DNA from: Warburgia ugandensis
Lineage: Eukaryota; Streptophyta; Magnoliopsida; Canellales; Canellaceae
DNA length: 64,000 nt
Direction: 5' to 3'
NCBI GenBank assembly: GCA_035236585.1
Contig: CP141138.1
Location: 25,617,437 to 25,681,436, forward strand
Position 1 is the first letter of the stretch; every line of letters starts with the position of its first letter. A program made the translations under genes and the position numbers. The notes beneath the pieces are model-generated. The model saw nothing but the letters and a program-made list of their open reading frames with translations. It did not search any database and was not told the DNA's origin. This document shows positions 40,505 through 51,700 of the stretch, one piece after another.

Positions 40505-40900
40505 CATATATGTATGTCTGCGAGCTTCTTTCCCTTGAAGTATACATGGTATTGTATTTTTTCTTGATACTGTCCATATTTCAACAGAAAGGGCTCCACT
40601 AATTGTATGAGATTTTTTTACCTCCCATCTCGAGGGGCTGCAAATCCAATCAACATGTTGGATCACTCAAAAAATCAAGGTTGGGGTGCAACAGGTGACA
40701 TGGATTCCTACACTTTGAGCGTGGACTCTGTTAGCTTCTTTCCCTTGAAGATGGTAATGCATGTTTTGTTAATGTTGTTCACATTTCAACAGAAAGGGCT
40801 CCACTAGAGGTTTTCATTGTATGAGATATTTTTTATACCTCCCATCTTAACGGGCTGCTAATCCAAGAAAAACTTGATCACTCAAAAAACCCAGTGGACT
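40505..40900 (+). repeat. Direct duplication, about 210 bp apart
   Basis: The block starting CTTCTTTCCCTTGAAG and running through TTTCAACAGAAAGGGCTCC, TGTATGAGAT, CCTCCCATCT, GGGCTGC and GATCACTCAAAAAA occurs twice, at about 40525-40690 and 40735-40900, with indels. No gene is associated. Confidence 0.8.
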
Positions 40901-41377
40901 AGAAGACTTTTTGAGCATGGACTCTTACTGTGACTCTTTCTTATAAAAAAAATCCAGCCAAAGAATAATTTTTTGCTGGTGGGCTTTTGATAGTTCTGGC
41001 TGATGTTTGGACAATTTTTGGTTGAAATCCACTCCAGCTGGACGCCATGGCATTATGTATACCCTAGTACCGTATGGTTGGTGTAGGTCCTTAGAAGATA
41101 GTCATGCGTACACATCTTATGCTTATGGTGTTGCCTTTAGAGTTGGTATGTCTCGTCAGACATGGGCTGTGATTTTGCACCTTTGGGTGAAGAATATGGG
41201 GCTTCCGAAGAGGTTGTTATTCACGTTGTGCCATATTGAATTTGCTAGGTATTATGTTCTGAATGGAAGCTAAGTCGACAATATATTGCTGAGAAGGAGA
41301 GTTGATTGCCAAAGTTATGTCGTATCCAAGCAGTGAACTATTTTGAATCAATACACACGGTAAATTTTTTTATAAGA

Positions 41378-41475
41378 GCCCAATATAATACTGTTACTTT
41401 TACATTAGGCGAAAGGGCAAGGAGAGGTCAATATGATACTGTTACTTTTATGTTAGGAGAAAAGGCCAAGGGGAC
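41378..41475 (+). repeat. 49-bp tandem duplication
   Basis: Two adjacent copies share CAATAT-ATACTGTTACTTTTA, TTAGG-GAAA and GG-CAAGG. The open frame 41306-41638 crosses it with repeated YDTVTFMLGE-like words and is not otherwise gene-like. Confidence 0.8.
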
Positions 41476-42477
41476 ACATAAAAACATTTTGACTGACGTG
41501 GCAATTACAATATTTCGGGGGTTTAGAAACAAAATGAATCGCACAAGATGGGGCCCATGTAGCGCTGTGGGTCCTTTCTTTTTCAATCTTCTCATTTTTA
41601 CTAGTACCATTATCACTACCACCACCACCAGGACTTAGACACCCTTATTAATTATTAAAGATAAAATAAATCCAAGAAATCAAACAAAGAAAGGTGTGGC
41701 ATAACAATATTAACCAAACCTTGAATAATAAACATTGGAAAAGAGTATTATATGTTTTGGTTTAAATCAAAAAGTGAAACAAAAAGGGGTTAACAATGAT
41801 GAAAAACCAACTTCACAAAGGATATTCAAACATGAGATTTAGATGGATTCTTGAATCTCAGAATAGAGTCGAGCTGGCAGATAGAGTGTCGCCAGGGAGT
41901 CCTGGGCATTTGAAGCGGGCTGCTTCTCTTTCTGCTCTTCTTCTTTCCCCTCCTTCGTTGCCTCCTGTTTTTGCTTGTCGTTCTTTTTCACCCTCATTGA
42001 TTGATGAGACTACAGAACTTACGTTCCAAGGCTTCATCCTCTGCATGGCGTCTTTCCAGTAATAGTTGGTGCCTTGTTTACTCTGGCTATGCCATCTTAT
42101 CTATCCATTCCTCCGTTCCAATTGTGTATGCAACTCTGAATTCCCTATCTCCTCTACTTACCTCAGCAACTAAACCTCCCTGAAATTGTTTTTGTTGTAG
42201 AGACATAAACAACAATAATGTTCAAGTTTGTAAATATGATTTAATGGTCACAACTAAAAAGGCACAGCCCAGCTGATTTAGCAGTGTAGTTTCCATTGGG
42301 ACTATGGGTCTAGATGATAGAGTCAACCAAATTGGACATGATTTAAATGGTAATGCCACTAATGAGATCTTTAATCTCACTGGGTATATACATATAGACT
42401 CTGTTCCAGTCCCATGAATTGTTATCCTCAATGATGTCACTTACTTTCAGGGAGAGGTCGCTATGGTCAATTCTAGT
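41476..42477. other. Intergenic, nothing identified
   Basis: Open frames of 60-88 residues without domains; no repeats noted. Confidence 0.3.
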
Positions 42478-42645
42478 TTCAGTGTACAAAGCTCTAGGGT
42501 ATGTAGAGTCCAGGAAAGTGGTGGACTCTAAAGGTCAATGGTACATAGCCTTACCTTATATTTTGTAAGAGGCTGTTTCCACGGCTTGAACCTATGACCT
42601 TAAGTTCATACGATGATAATTTTATTGTTGTGCTAAGGCTCTCCA
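42478..42645 (-). mobile_element. Au-type SINE, nearly full length
   Basis: On the minus strand it starts GGAGAGCCTTAGCACAACAA (Pol III A box region, consensus GCCTTGGCGCAACGG). It continues with GGTTCAAGCCGTGGAAACAG (B box), GCCTCTTACAAAATATAAGG, GGCTATGTACCATTGACC, CCTGGACTCTACATACCC and GAGCTTTGTACACTG, the blocks of the Au SINE consensus in order. Most differences from the consensus are C-to-T or G-to-A. The T-rich tail is not clear. The family is transcribed by RNA polymerase III and mobilised by LINE enzymes; this copy is old. Confidence 0.85.
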
Positions 42646-45154
42646 TTTTAATGGTCACAACTCACACATTTAAAAATCATTAATTGGTCTTTTCAGTCAC
42701 AGCAGCACCTCAGATAAGTAATAGATGGTTTTATGATCCCTGGGAGAGAGGGAATAAAATGATTACAAAGTTTGGACATAAAATTGTTAGATTACAACCT
42801 TGACACATAAGCTATTCCTAAAGTACTTTTGCCTTTAAGATATCATGATTATAAATGTCAAGGATGTCCTTTATTGATCTAGTTTGTCAATGATTACTTG
42901 TGGGGGTGTGTACTCTATTTTTCTATGATTTTTCTTGTTGTTATAGATCGTATTTAGTTGTTCGAGGTTGTTCTCTCTCCATGCATCTGGTTTTTCTAAT
43001 GTGTTAAGTAAAGCTTGTCTTAAATTGACCAAATCGACCTTCTCTGGTTTGTTCAGGGTGTAAATAGTTCATAGAGGATTTTGGTACTGGGGCCTTTTTT
43101 TTTTTTTAGTATATGAAACCAACCGGTTAATAGGGAACATGGTTTTGTAGTGGTACGCTGGAGCAGATAATTCAGAGTGATTGTTCATTGTCAATTTGCT
43201 AAATGTTTCATTCTAATTGTACTCATATTGTCCCTTTATTGACAGGCAAGTAGGGTTTTGGTGGATAATCCTAAAACAATAAGCGACTTCAACTGATGAC
43301 CTAGCACAGGGCCCGTTATTATGCATTGTAGTAGATGGCCAAAACTCATGTACCTAAATCGTTGATGGGGTTCTTTAAATTTTTCGGGAAACTCCTGCGC
43401 CTAAATTTTTGAGTAGTGTTTTCTAAATTCTCAGGAAAATCTAGGAAGTTTGAAAGGAATAAAGCAACACGGTGTCGATACACTTGCAAGAAAAAAAGAA
43501 AAGAAAAGGAAAGTTGTAAAAATTCATATTCAAGGGCTGAGAATTAGATAGGTCGTATCATAGCCCTTGGCACCTGCGTGATGGAAATTTTAAGGCGTAA
43601 AATTGGTCCATGAAGTCGCAAAATGGGCAATGGTATAAGTCCATAATAAATTTTCTTAGGTTAACACAGTGTTTTGTAGGGGGCAAGTTCAATGTAGGCC
43701 CACCTAGTATTCATGATTGTTTTTCTATTCCCTAGAACATTTTGGCTCGCACATTAAATTGGTAGACTAAATTAATGTGAATGTCCTTTAAGGGGTACGT
43801 TTCCCCTGGGACACGAGGGCATTTAGCCCTTACCTTTTTAATGTCTAAATCTATTTGTATTTCTATTTTTCATCAACCATGTCGTACCGTTAAGGTGTCA
43901 ATGAATTAGAAAGGGTTCTGCTACATAAAGGACCCCCTAAACTGTATAAGTGTTTTACTTTGTCTCAAACTTCTAATTATATCAGTGTCCCTTAAACAAA
44001 CGAAATAGTTCAATGTGTCCGTTTTAATTACGGTGTTGGCATACACATTAGATTTTGCCTAGCATTTTTCTTATGTGCCCAGCCAAATTTGCTGATACGA
44101 TTGGTTCTATTGCCAAACTAGCAAGTGACCTGCATAGTTAACAGTTCACTATCCCAGTGGATCTTTTCACCCTATGGTGGGTGCTATTATTAATTAGAAA
44201 ATGAGAAAAAGATTCATTCTTGTGAATAATGCTATCTAAGATTACTATATATAGATAATCTTATTTACAAATCGAACCAATTCAAAATATCCATTCAACC
44301 TTAGCTTTTTCAAAAGAATCTGACAATCTTGAGAATTCAACATGGTTTTGTGCGTGCGTGTGTGCATGCATGAAGAGGAGAAAAGCAAAAAGAAGGGCTA
44401 GATAAAAAGAAGTAAATAGAAAATTTTAAACCAAAAAAGGAACATAAAGCCATAGAAACAAATCAAAGACCTATGTTTAAATTCCCTAGAAATAATAGTT
44501 TTAGTGATTGCACTACTTAATTTATCATTAATTAGGGTTCAATTTTATATTTTTGCAAGATTGGAGTTCAACGGAGTATTTTGCATTTTTGGCAATTTGA
44601 GACTCTAAAAGAGAGCTAAACTGTTATTTAAGCAATTTCACATATTCACATGTTAAGAACGAGGAAGTGATGAAGTTCAGAATATAATGTGGGGGAAATT
44701 CAGAAGTTAGACATCTCATGAATATGATCAACCTTATCCAAGTAGAAGAAGGTGCATTATCAAAATATAAGGTGACCAACTTCTAGTGCATGCATGCAAT
44801 CTACTACCCAATCTAAGTGAAGTTATAATAATTTATAATGGGTCTACATGCATGATACTCTTCTAATGTGAAATAATTGAGAAAGAAGGGCTTACATAAC
44901 AATTATTTTCTTTCTTTCACTCACACACAATGGATTTCGTTACAAGGGTTAGGAGGCGTGTTACATTATATAGAAAATATATTTTTTATGAGAAAAATTA
45001 GGAGAAAATAAAAGGGAGGAAACATGTGATTTGGAATTAGAATAAACAAAAAATCTACGATAATTATTCATCTAACCTTTGAACGATCAATAATCAAAAT
45101 TCATGCTATCGTAAGACTCCTGAACTGGTCGTGTCGTTTAAGAGAGAGCCAAGG
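42646..45154. other. Intergenic AT-rich DNA, nothing identified
   Basis: No gene, RNA or repeat family could be supported in this 2.5-kb stretch. Short GTGTGCATGCATG-type words near 44350 are low complexity. Confidence 0.35.
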
Positions 45155-45246
45155 GAAGATTACTTGAGGTGGACCAATGGGGGAATTAGTTAGAGTGAGA
45201 GAAGATTACTTGAGGTGGACCAATGGGGGTGATAGCTAGAGAAAGA
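45155..45246 (+). repeat. 46-bp tandem duplication
   Basis: GAAGATTACTTGAGGTGGAC begins at 45155 and again at 45201. The two 46-bp units differ at a few positions in their second halves. Confidence 0.9.
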
Positions 45247-45346
45247 GACATAAAGGAGGAGACTTGGGGTGTGATTTCAATTATATATCTCAACGTGTTT
45301 TAGAGAAAAAAAGTGGGCAATGTGTAATCTCTAAGGAGGAACGATT

Positions 45347-45691
45347 TGTTGGTCTAGCCCCATTTTCAGGCGGCCACCGACTTCAACCATGGCGGGCGCC
45401 GCAGTCAGCTGCCGTCGACTTCAACAGTGGCGGGCATCCACTGACTTTTGTGTAAAATGTGTTGAAAATTAGGGCCCAAAATTTCCTATAAATAGGGATA
45501 CCAAGAGGGCAAAAAACCAGAACACAGATCTGTAAAATTCCCATGTCTTCTTTTTTGTAAAAACCCTTGTATTTCATTTTACATAGTGAAATCATTCCCT
45601 CTCCCGTGGACGTAGGCTTATTAGTTGAACCACGTTAATATTGGTGTGTTTTTGTGTGAGTGATCTTGGGCGGGGACTAAAATCCCCAACA
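45347..45691 (+). repeat. Copia 5' LTR
   Basis: Begins TGTTGGTCTAGCCCC and ends AAATCCCCAACA. A TATAAATA box at 45487-45494 fits the LTR promoter position, with transcript start presumably some 30 bp later. It contains GC-rich GGCGGGC/GGCGGCCACC blocks near its 5' end. Confidence 0.95.
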
Positions 45692-45693
45692 AG

Positions 45694-45705
45694 TGGTATC
45701 AGAGC
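45694..45705 (+). promoter_or_regulatory. Primer binding site, initiator Met-tRNA
   Basis: TGGTATCAGAGC, two bases after the LTR end, is the standard complement of the 3' end of plant initiator methionyl-tRNA and primes minus-strand synthesis. Confidence 0.95.
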
Positions 45706-45899
45706 GAGGTTCTACCGTGAAACAGAGGCAAAAAACGGATTTGCAGTTCCGTCGGTCGAGAGGAAGAAGAAAACTGTTCCTGCTACAGTTGCTACAGTAT
45801 CATCATTCTTGCTACAATGGAAAGCACGTTATCATGTTGCTACAGTAAAAGCATCATCATTACTGTCGGCTAAAATATCGTTACAATACTACTACAGTA

Positions 45900-46050
45900 C
45901 TGAGTTGGCATAGTGCCCTCAGAGGCGAGTTCCAACAGTTTGAGTTTCAACAGATATGAAGTTACAACAGTACAGAGTTGTACTAGTACGAGTTGCACCA
46001 GTACAGAGTTGAAACAGTAGCGCGTTGCAACAGTACGGGGTTGCAACAGT
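45900..46050 (+). repeat. Short tandem repeats in the Copia leader
   Basis: Eight or more imperfect copies of a 15-16-bp word, GAGTTGCAACAGTAC or close variants, lie in the untranslated leader between primer site and gag. Related CTACAGTA words precede it from about 45780. Confidence 0.8.
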
Positions 46051-46181
46051 GATTCGATTGGAGCAGACCTATTTTTTGATAGGTTTTCAAGGGGGGTAGA
46101 CCGGTTCTTGGTGAACGCAGTGGTGTTCTCAAATTTGCAAGATTTTCTCCTGAAATTGTTGTAAGTACTCTATCTTTACTT

Positions 46182-49100
46182 ATGAAGGCAAACATGAGCA
46201 AAATGATTTGCTTAAATGGTACTAACTATCACAAGTGGAAGGAAAAGATGAAAGATCTTCTTTTTGTGAAGAAATTACATATACCTGTCTTTGCTACTCA
46301 AAAACCAGAGGATAAGTCCGAAGATGAGTGGGCTTTTGAACACGAACAGGTATGTGGTTTTATTCGACAGTGGGTAGAAGATAACGTTTTAAATCATATT
46401 CAAAATGAAACACATGCTAGAACTCTATGGATCAAACTAGAAACCTTGTACGCTTCGAGAACTGGGAATAATAAGTTATTCTCACTTAATCAAGCGATGC
46501 ACTTGAGATACAAGGAAGAGAGTTCTATTTTCGACCACTTAAACGAGTTGACTAGATGCTTTCAGCAACTATCCGATGTTGGCGTCAGGTTTGACGATGA
46601 TATCATGGGTTTATAGCTTTTAAATACTTTGCTTTACTCATGAAAAATTTTTCGTGTTTCTTTAGCCAATTCTCCTCCAGGTGGTGCTGTGACATGGGAA
46701 TCTGCAAGAAGCGTAGTTCTAAATGAAGAAATGAGGTGACGAGCTCAAGTTGTCACCACATCACAGTCTGAGATTTTGATCTCAGAAAAATCGAGGGAGA
46801 AGTAAGATCAAAGGACATGAGAAGAATAACAGAAGTAGGAGTAAATCTAAGTCCATATACAAGAATATGGAATGCAATTATTGTGGCAAGAAGGGTCATA
46901 TTAAAAGGCAGTGTTACAAGTGGAAAGCTGAGAACAAAACAGAGAATACCAAGCAGGAGAGAAGAAATGATAACGGGAATGATCGTGTAGCTGCCACTAC
47001 TTCAGGCCTTGTTGTGGTCTGTGATGAAAATGAAATCAACCTAGCTTCCAATGAGATTGGATGGGTTGTTGACGGTGATGCTTCTTTTCACGTTGCCTCG
47101 AGGAGGGAGTTTTTCATCTCATACACCCCTGGTGACTTTGGAGTGTTGAAGATGGGTAACGATGGGCTGTCAAAGGTTGTTGGTATCAGATCCGTCTATT
47201 TGGACACCAACAACGAAACGAGGTTGATTCTCAAGGACGTTCAACATGTACCAGATATCCAGTTGAACTTAATATCAGCTGAAAAGCTTGATGATGATGG
47301 GTACTGTAGTACCTTTTGCGATGGACAGTGGAAGCTCACTAAGGGAGTGCTTGTGGTTGCCAGAGGGAAGAAATCATCTAGCTTGTATGTGATGCAAGCT
47401 TCGATTCTTATGAGCATTGTGAACGCAGTTGATGTTGCTGATTCTTCAGTGTTGTGGCATAGGCGGGTCAGTCACATGAGTGAGAAAGGACTAGGTTGCC
47501 TAGTCAAGAAGAATTTGATTTCATGGCTTAAAGCTACAAAGTTGCACAAATGTGCTCATTATCTTGTCGGGAAGTAGCAACGAGTTTCCTTCAAAAGCCA
47601 TCCTTCTTTCAGAAAGCTAGGAGTGCTTGAATTGGTACATTCACATGTATGCGGTCCTATGAAGGTACGCACATTTGGTGGTGCATTATATTTTGTCACA
47701 TTTATTGATGATTATTCCAGAAAACTCTGGGCCTATGTTTTGAAATCTAAGGATCAGGTGCTTGACAAGTTTAAAGAATTTTAAGCTTCCGTTGAGCTGC
47801 AAACAGGGAAGAAGCTGAAATGTATTCGCACAAACAATGGTGGCAATTACTGTGGACCTTTTGATGCTTATTGTAAGAAGCAAGGGATTAGACATCAAAG
47901 AACTCCTTCAAAGACTCCTCAACTAAATAGTTTAGTAGAGAGGATGAACAGGACATTGATAGAGAGGGTTAGATGCTTGCTTTCTGAAGCAAAGATGTCT
48001 GGTTCCTTGTGGGGTGAGGCGCTATACACAGCAACCTATGTGATTAACCTATCTCCAATTGTTGCCTTGAATGTAGATGTTCCTGACAAGCTATGGTATG
48101 GAAAAGATGTCTCTTGCGATCATTTACAAGTATTTGGGTGTAAGGCATTTATACATATACCCAAGTATGAGAGGTCCAAATTAGACGTAAAGACCAAACA
48201 ATGCATTTTTATCGGCTATGGGCAGGATGAGTTTGGTTATAGGCTATATGATCCTATTGCAAAGAAGCTGGTTAGAAGCCGTGATGTAGTCTTTATGGAA
48301 GACCAAACCATTGAACACATTGATAAAGCCAAAGTATCAGAAACTCGGAGTTCTGATACTCTAACCGATTTAGATCCAGTTCATGTTTCACATGCGTCAA
48401 GTGTAGATGGTACCAATGACAATGGTGGTGCTCTAGTTGATGTTCAAGATAATCAGGTTGAGAGAGAACATGAAGCTGTTGAAGACATGGATGTTTCATC
48501 AGAAGCTGATGATATTCAGTAGGAGGTTCCTATTGAGGAATCAACAGTTTCATTGAGACGGAGTTCGAGAGATCGTCAACCCTCCACTCGATATTCATCA
48601 GATGAGTACGTGCTCCTCACTGACGAGGAAGAGCCTGAGAGCTACACAGAGGTAGCTGAAAGTGAAGAGAATGCAGAGTGGATTGTAGCTATGAAGGATG
48701 AGATGAAATCCTTACAAGACAACCACACTTTTAATCTGGTAAGATTACCTAAAGGCTGACAAGCTTTGAAGAATCTATGGATTTACAGGGTGAAGTACGA
48801 GGGTGACACTTCACGACCACGATACAAAGCTAGACTTGTGGTGAAAGGCTTTGATCAAAGAAAAGGTGTCGATTTTAAGGAGATATTTTCTCCTATTGTT
48901 AAAATGTCTTCAATTCGAGTTGTATTGGGTTTAATAGCAAACCTTGATCTGGAGGTTGAGCAGATGGATGTTAAGACATCGTTCCTCCATGGTAACTTAG
49001 AGGAAGATATATATATATATATATATATGGAGCAGCCAAAAGGCTTTGTTGCTAAAGGCAAAGAGAAATATGTCTGCAAGCTGAAGAAGAGTCTGTATGG

Positions 49101-50204
49101 CTTGAAACAGACTCCCAGACAGTGGTACAAGAAGTTTGAGTAGTTCATGACCCAACAGGGTTACAGAAAGATTACTTCAGATCACTGTGTGTTTGAGCAG
49201 AGATTCTCAGAAGATGATTTTTGTCATCTTGCTACTCTATGTCGACAATATGCTTATTGTTGGAAGCAACTCTTCAAGGATAAGTCAGTTAAAGAAGGAG
49301 CTGAACAAAGTCCTTGCAATGAAAGACTTGGGACTCGCGAGACACATTCTTGGGATTTCTATAATTCGTGACAAGAGGAATAAGCGGTTATGGCTGTCTC
49401 AAGAGAAGTACATAGAAAAAGTACTTCAACAATTTCACATGGATAAAGCTAAAGTGGTTAGTACACCTTTTGCTACTAACTTTAAGCTTTAGTAAGAATT
49501 AAGTTCTAGTGAGTGATGTTGAGAAGGAATATATGCAAGATGTTCCTTATGCTTCAGCTGTTGGCAGTTTTATATATGCCATGATATGTACCAGACTAGA
49601 CATTGCATATGCAGTTGATACAGTGAGCCGTTTTCTATCAAATCTAGGAAAAGAACATTGGAATGCAGTGAAGTGGATATTGAGATATCTACGTGGTACT
49701 TCCAAGTTGTGTTTGGGATTTGGCACTGGCAAGCCCGTGCTTGAGGGCTACACTGATTTAGATATGGCTGGTGATATTGACACGAGGAAGTCTACTTTAG
49801 GCTACTTGATTACTTTTGCAGGGGGACCTGTGTCATGGCAATCAAAGTTACAGAAATGTGTTGCCTTATCTACGACAGAGGCTGAGTTTATTGCTGTAAT
49901 AGAAGCATGCAAAGAGTTATTGTGGATGAAGAAGTTCGTGAATGAACTTGGCTTTATGCAAGAGAGGTATGCGTTATTTTGCAATAGTCAAAGTGCTATA
50001 CACCTTAGCAAGAATTCTACTTTTCATGGAAGGTTAAAGCACATTGATGTTCGATATCATTGGATACGTGATATTTTGGACTCAAAGTCGTTAAAGCTTG
50101 AGAAGATTTATACTAACGATAATAGTTCAGATATGATGACAAAGGCATTACCTCGGAGCAAGTTCGAGATTTGCAGAGAATTGATCGGAATGGGCTTCTG
50201 CTAA
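46182..50204 (+). pseudogene. Copia gag-pol polyprotein, multiply broken
   Basis: This would encode the capsid protein and the enzymes for reverse transcription and integration. Domains in order: a UBN2-type gag (46182-46616; [20 protein letters not shown]); a CCHC zinc knuckle (46873-46914; CNYCGKKGHIKRQC); a protease with DGDAS in place of the usual DSGAS or DTGAS (47071); a pre-integrase segment (LWHRRVSHMS); integrase (FIDDYSRKLWAYV, IRTNNGGNY, VERMNRTL); RT (YKARLVVKGF to GLKQTPRQWYKKFE, YVDNML); and RNase H (GYTDLDMAG, STTEAEF, CNSQSAIHL). Stops fall at 46614, about 46736, 46799, 47575, 47783, 48520, 48757, 49141 and 49490. There are at least three frame changes: between 46616 and 46867, a +1 T near 49217-49221, and near 49495. 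Catalytic Asp is replaced by Asn in integrase, RT and RNase H. An (AT)n expansion adds residues in RT at 49007-49028. It cannot be functional. Confidence 0.95.
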
Positions 50205-50243
50205 AGGTCCATACGTGAAGAAACCACCTTCAGTTAATAGGCA

Positions 50244-50257
50244 TGGAGGGGGAGATT
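50244..50257 (+). promoter_or_regulatory. Copia polypurine tract
   Basis: GGAGGGGGAGAT directly precedes the 3' LTR; it primes plus-strand synthesis in LTR elements. Confidence 0.85.
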
Positions 50258-50618
50258 TGTTGGTCTAGCCCCATTTTCAGGCGGCCACCAACTTCAACCA
50301 TGGCGGGCATCGCAGTCAGCTACCGCCGACTTCAACAGTGGCGGGCGCTGTCGTCGGCCACCGTTCACTGACTTTTGTGTAACATGTGTTGAAAATTAGG
50401 GCCTAAAATTTCCAATAAATAGAGATACCAAGAGGGCAAAGAACCAGAACACAGATCTGTAAAATCCCCGTGTCTTCTTCTCTGTAAAAACCCTTGTATT
50501 TCGTTTTACATAGTGAAATCATTCCCTCTCTCGTGAACGTAGGCTTATTAGCCGAACCACATTAATATCAGTGTGTTTTTGTGTGTGTGACCTTGGGCGG
50601 AGACTAAAATCCCCAACA
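50258..50618 (+). repeat. Copia 3' LTR
   Basis: Matches the 5' LTR end to end apart from substitutions and a 17-bp stretch (within GCTGTCGTCGGCCACCGT) absent from the 5' copy. The TATA box of the 5' LTR reads AATAAATA here, so the two LTR promoters have diverged. Confidence 0.95.
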
Positions 50619-51700
50619 GTATTTGAGGTGAGCATCATCTAAAAGAGGAAATTCAACGCAGTAAGGGCTCCCCTCTAAAAAACGTATTGGGAAAAGGATC
50701 TATTACGGGAGTTTAGAAAGATGATGGTGCATGATCTTATTAGAGCAGAGAGAGTGGAGGAAAGTTTAGAAGGAGCTTGGAAAAGAGGAGGATTGTTTGG
50801 AGGATTGTTTGTATCCTAAGGTGGCTGAGAGTGATTCATAAAGGGAGAAAAACATAGGAGCGCATCCTGGATCCCTTGGAGAGTTTTACACGATCATATC
50901 TTAAGGAGTCTCGTAGGAGGACGTTTGGTGCAAAAGAAGAAAAGGGAGAGACACGATCCGTTCTCTGAGTGGAAAGGAGAGTCTGTGCGTGACAAAATCT
51001 TTGAGAAAGCAAAGGAGGTGCTTCACGTGAGATTGTTTGGAGGGATTGAAACAAGCAGTTGCTTGTTGGTCTTCTTCAAGCAGCTGCCCAAGAGAAGATT
51101 CTAAAGGCTGAGACTCAACGTGGTTGAGAAGAGGAACAAAAGAGAGCAGCTTATTTTGTCTTCTTCAAGCAGGTCTTTCTTAAAGAGAGTCAAGAGCTAC
51201 ATGTTCATACTCTTGGAGGAGACAAAAGCTGCGTCATCTACTCTTCGAGTGTTTTACATGATTCATTCTTTGAAAGAAGAACGTTGTGCATCATATTTTG
51301 TAGCCAGGGATGTCTATTCTATAGAAGCCAAACTTTACGCGCATCATTCTTTACAAAGCAACCAAGACGTCTTGCGCAACATCCTAGCAAGGCTAGGATC
51401 GTCTTGGTTACTATATCATCGTGTGCACAATGCGTTATATGTATATGGTTGCTTGGACTGGGATCGATTATCTTGGTCTTTTGGCTGTGAAGTGGTTAGT
51501 AGCTTGTGGGTTGACGTCTAATCTTTTTGCTGAGTGACACAAGAAGTAAGAAAATATTGCTTGGTTGTTGATTGAAAGCGGGTTTGTATAAAAGTTAGTT
51601 TGGTTTGAAGTAGAATCATAAAAGGCTTTTTGTCGAGTGCAGTTCGAGAAAATTTTGGGACGTCGACTTCAATCCACAAGGAAGTTTTAGTTTTATTTCC
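50619..51700. other. Older repeat DNA flanking the Copia insertion
   Basis: Purine-rich sequence, including the frame 51120-51521 (133 residues), which has no recognisable domain and may be part of the Gypsy-like element whose LTR end follows. Not supported as a gene. Confidence 0.3.

Larger units (their letters stand above)
45347..50618 (+). mobile_element. Tork/Tnt1-like Copia LTR retrotransposon, inactive
   Basis: Two direct LTRs (345 and 361 bp, TGTTGG...CCAACA) enclose a Met-tRNA primer site, a repeat-rich leader, a gag-pol remnant in the order gag, protease, integrase, RT, RNase H (the Copia order), and a polypurine tract. By my manual count the LTRs differ at about 25 positions, mostly transitions, plus one 17-bp indel: roughly 7% divergence, so the insertion is old. 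The flanking five bases (CGATT left, GTATT right) match at only three positions, so the target duplication has decayed or the flanks have changed. Confidence 0.95.

Noticed and set aside
42560-42645. A tRNA gene
   Set aside because: The A/B-box-like sequence belongs to the head of an Au SINE; no cloverleaf with intact stems or anticodon loop is present.
51120-51521. 133-residue plus-strand frame next to the Copia element
   Set aside because: No motif or domain, and it lies in repeat DNA interrupted by the Copia insertion, upstream of a Gypsy-like LTR end.
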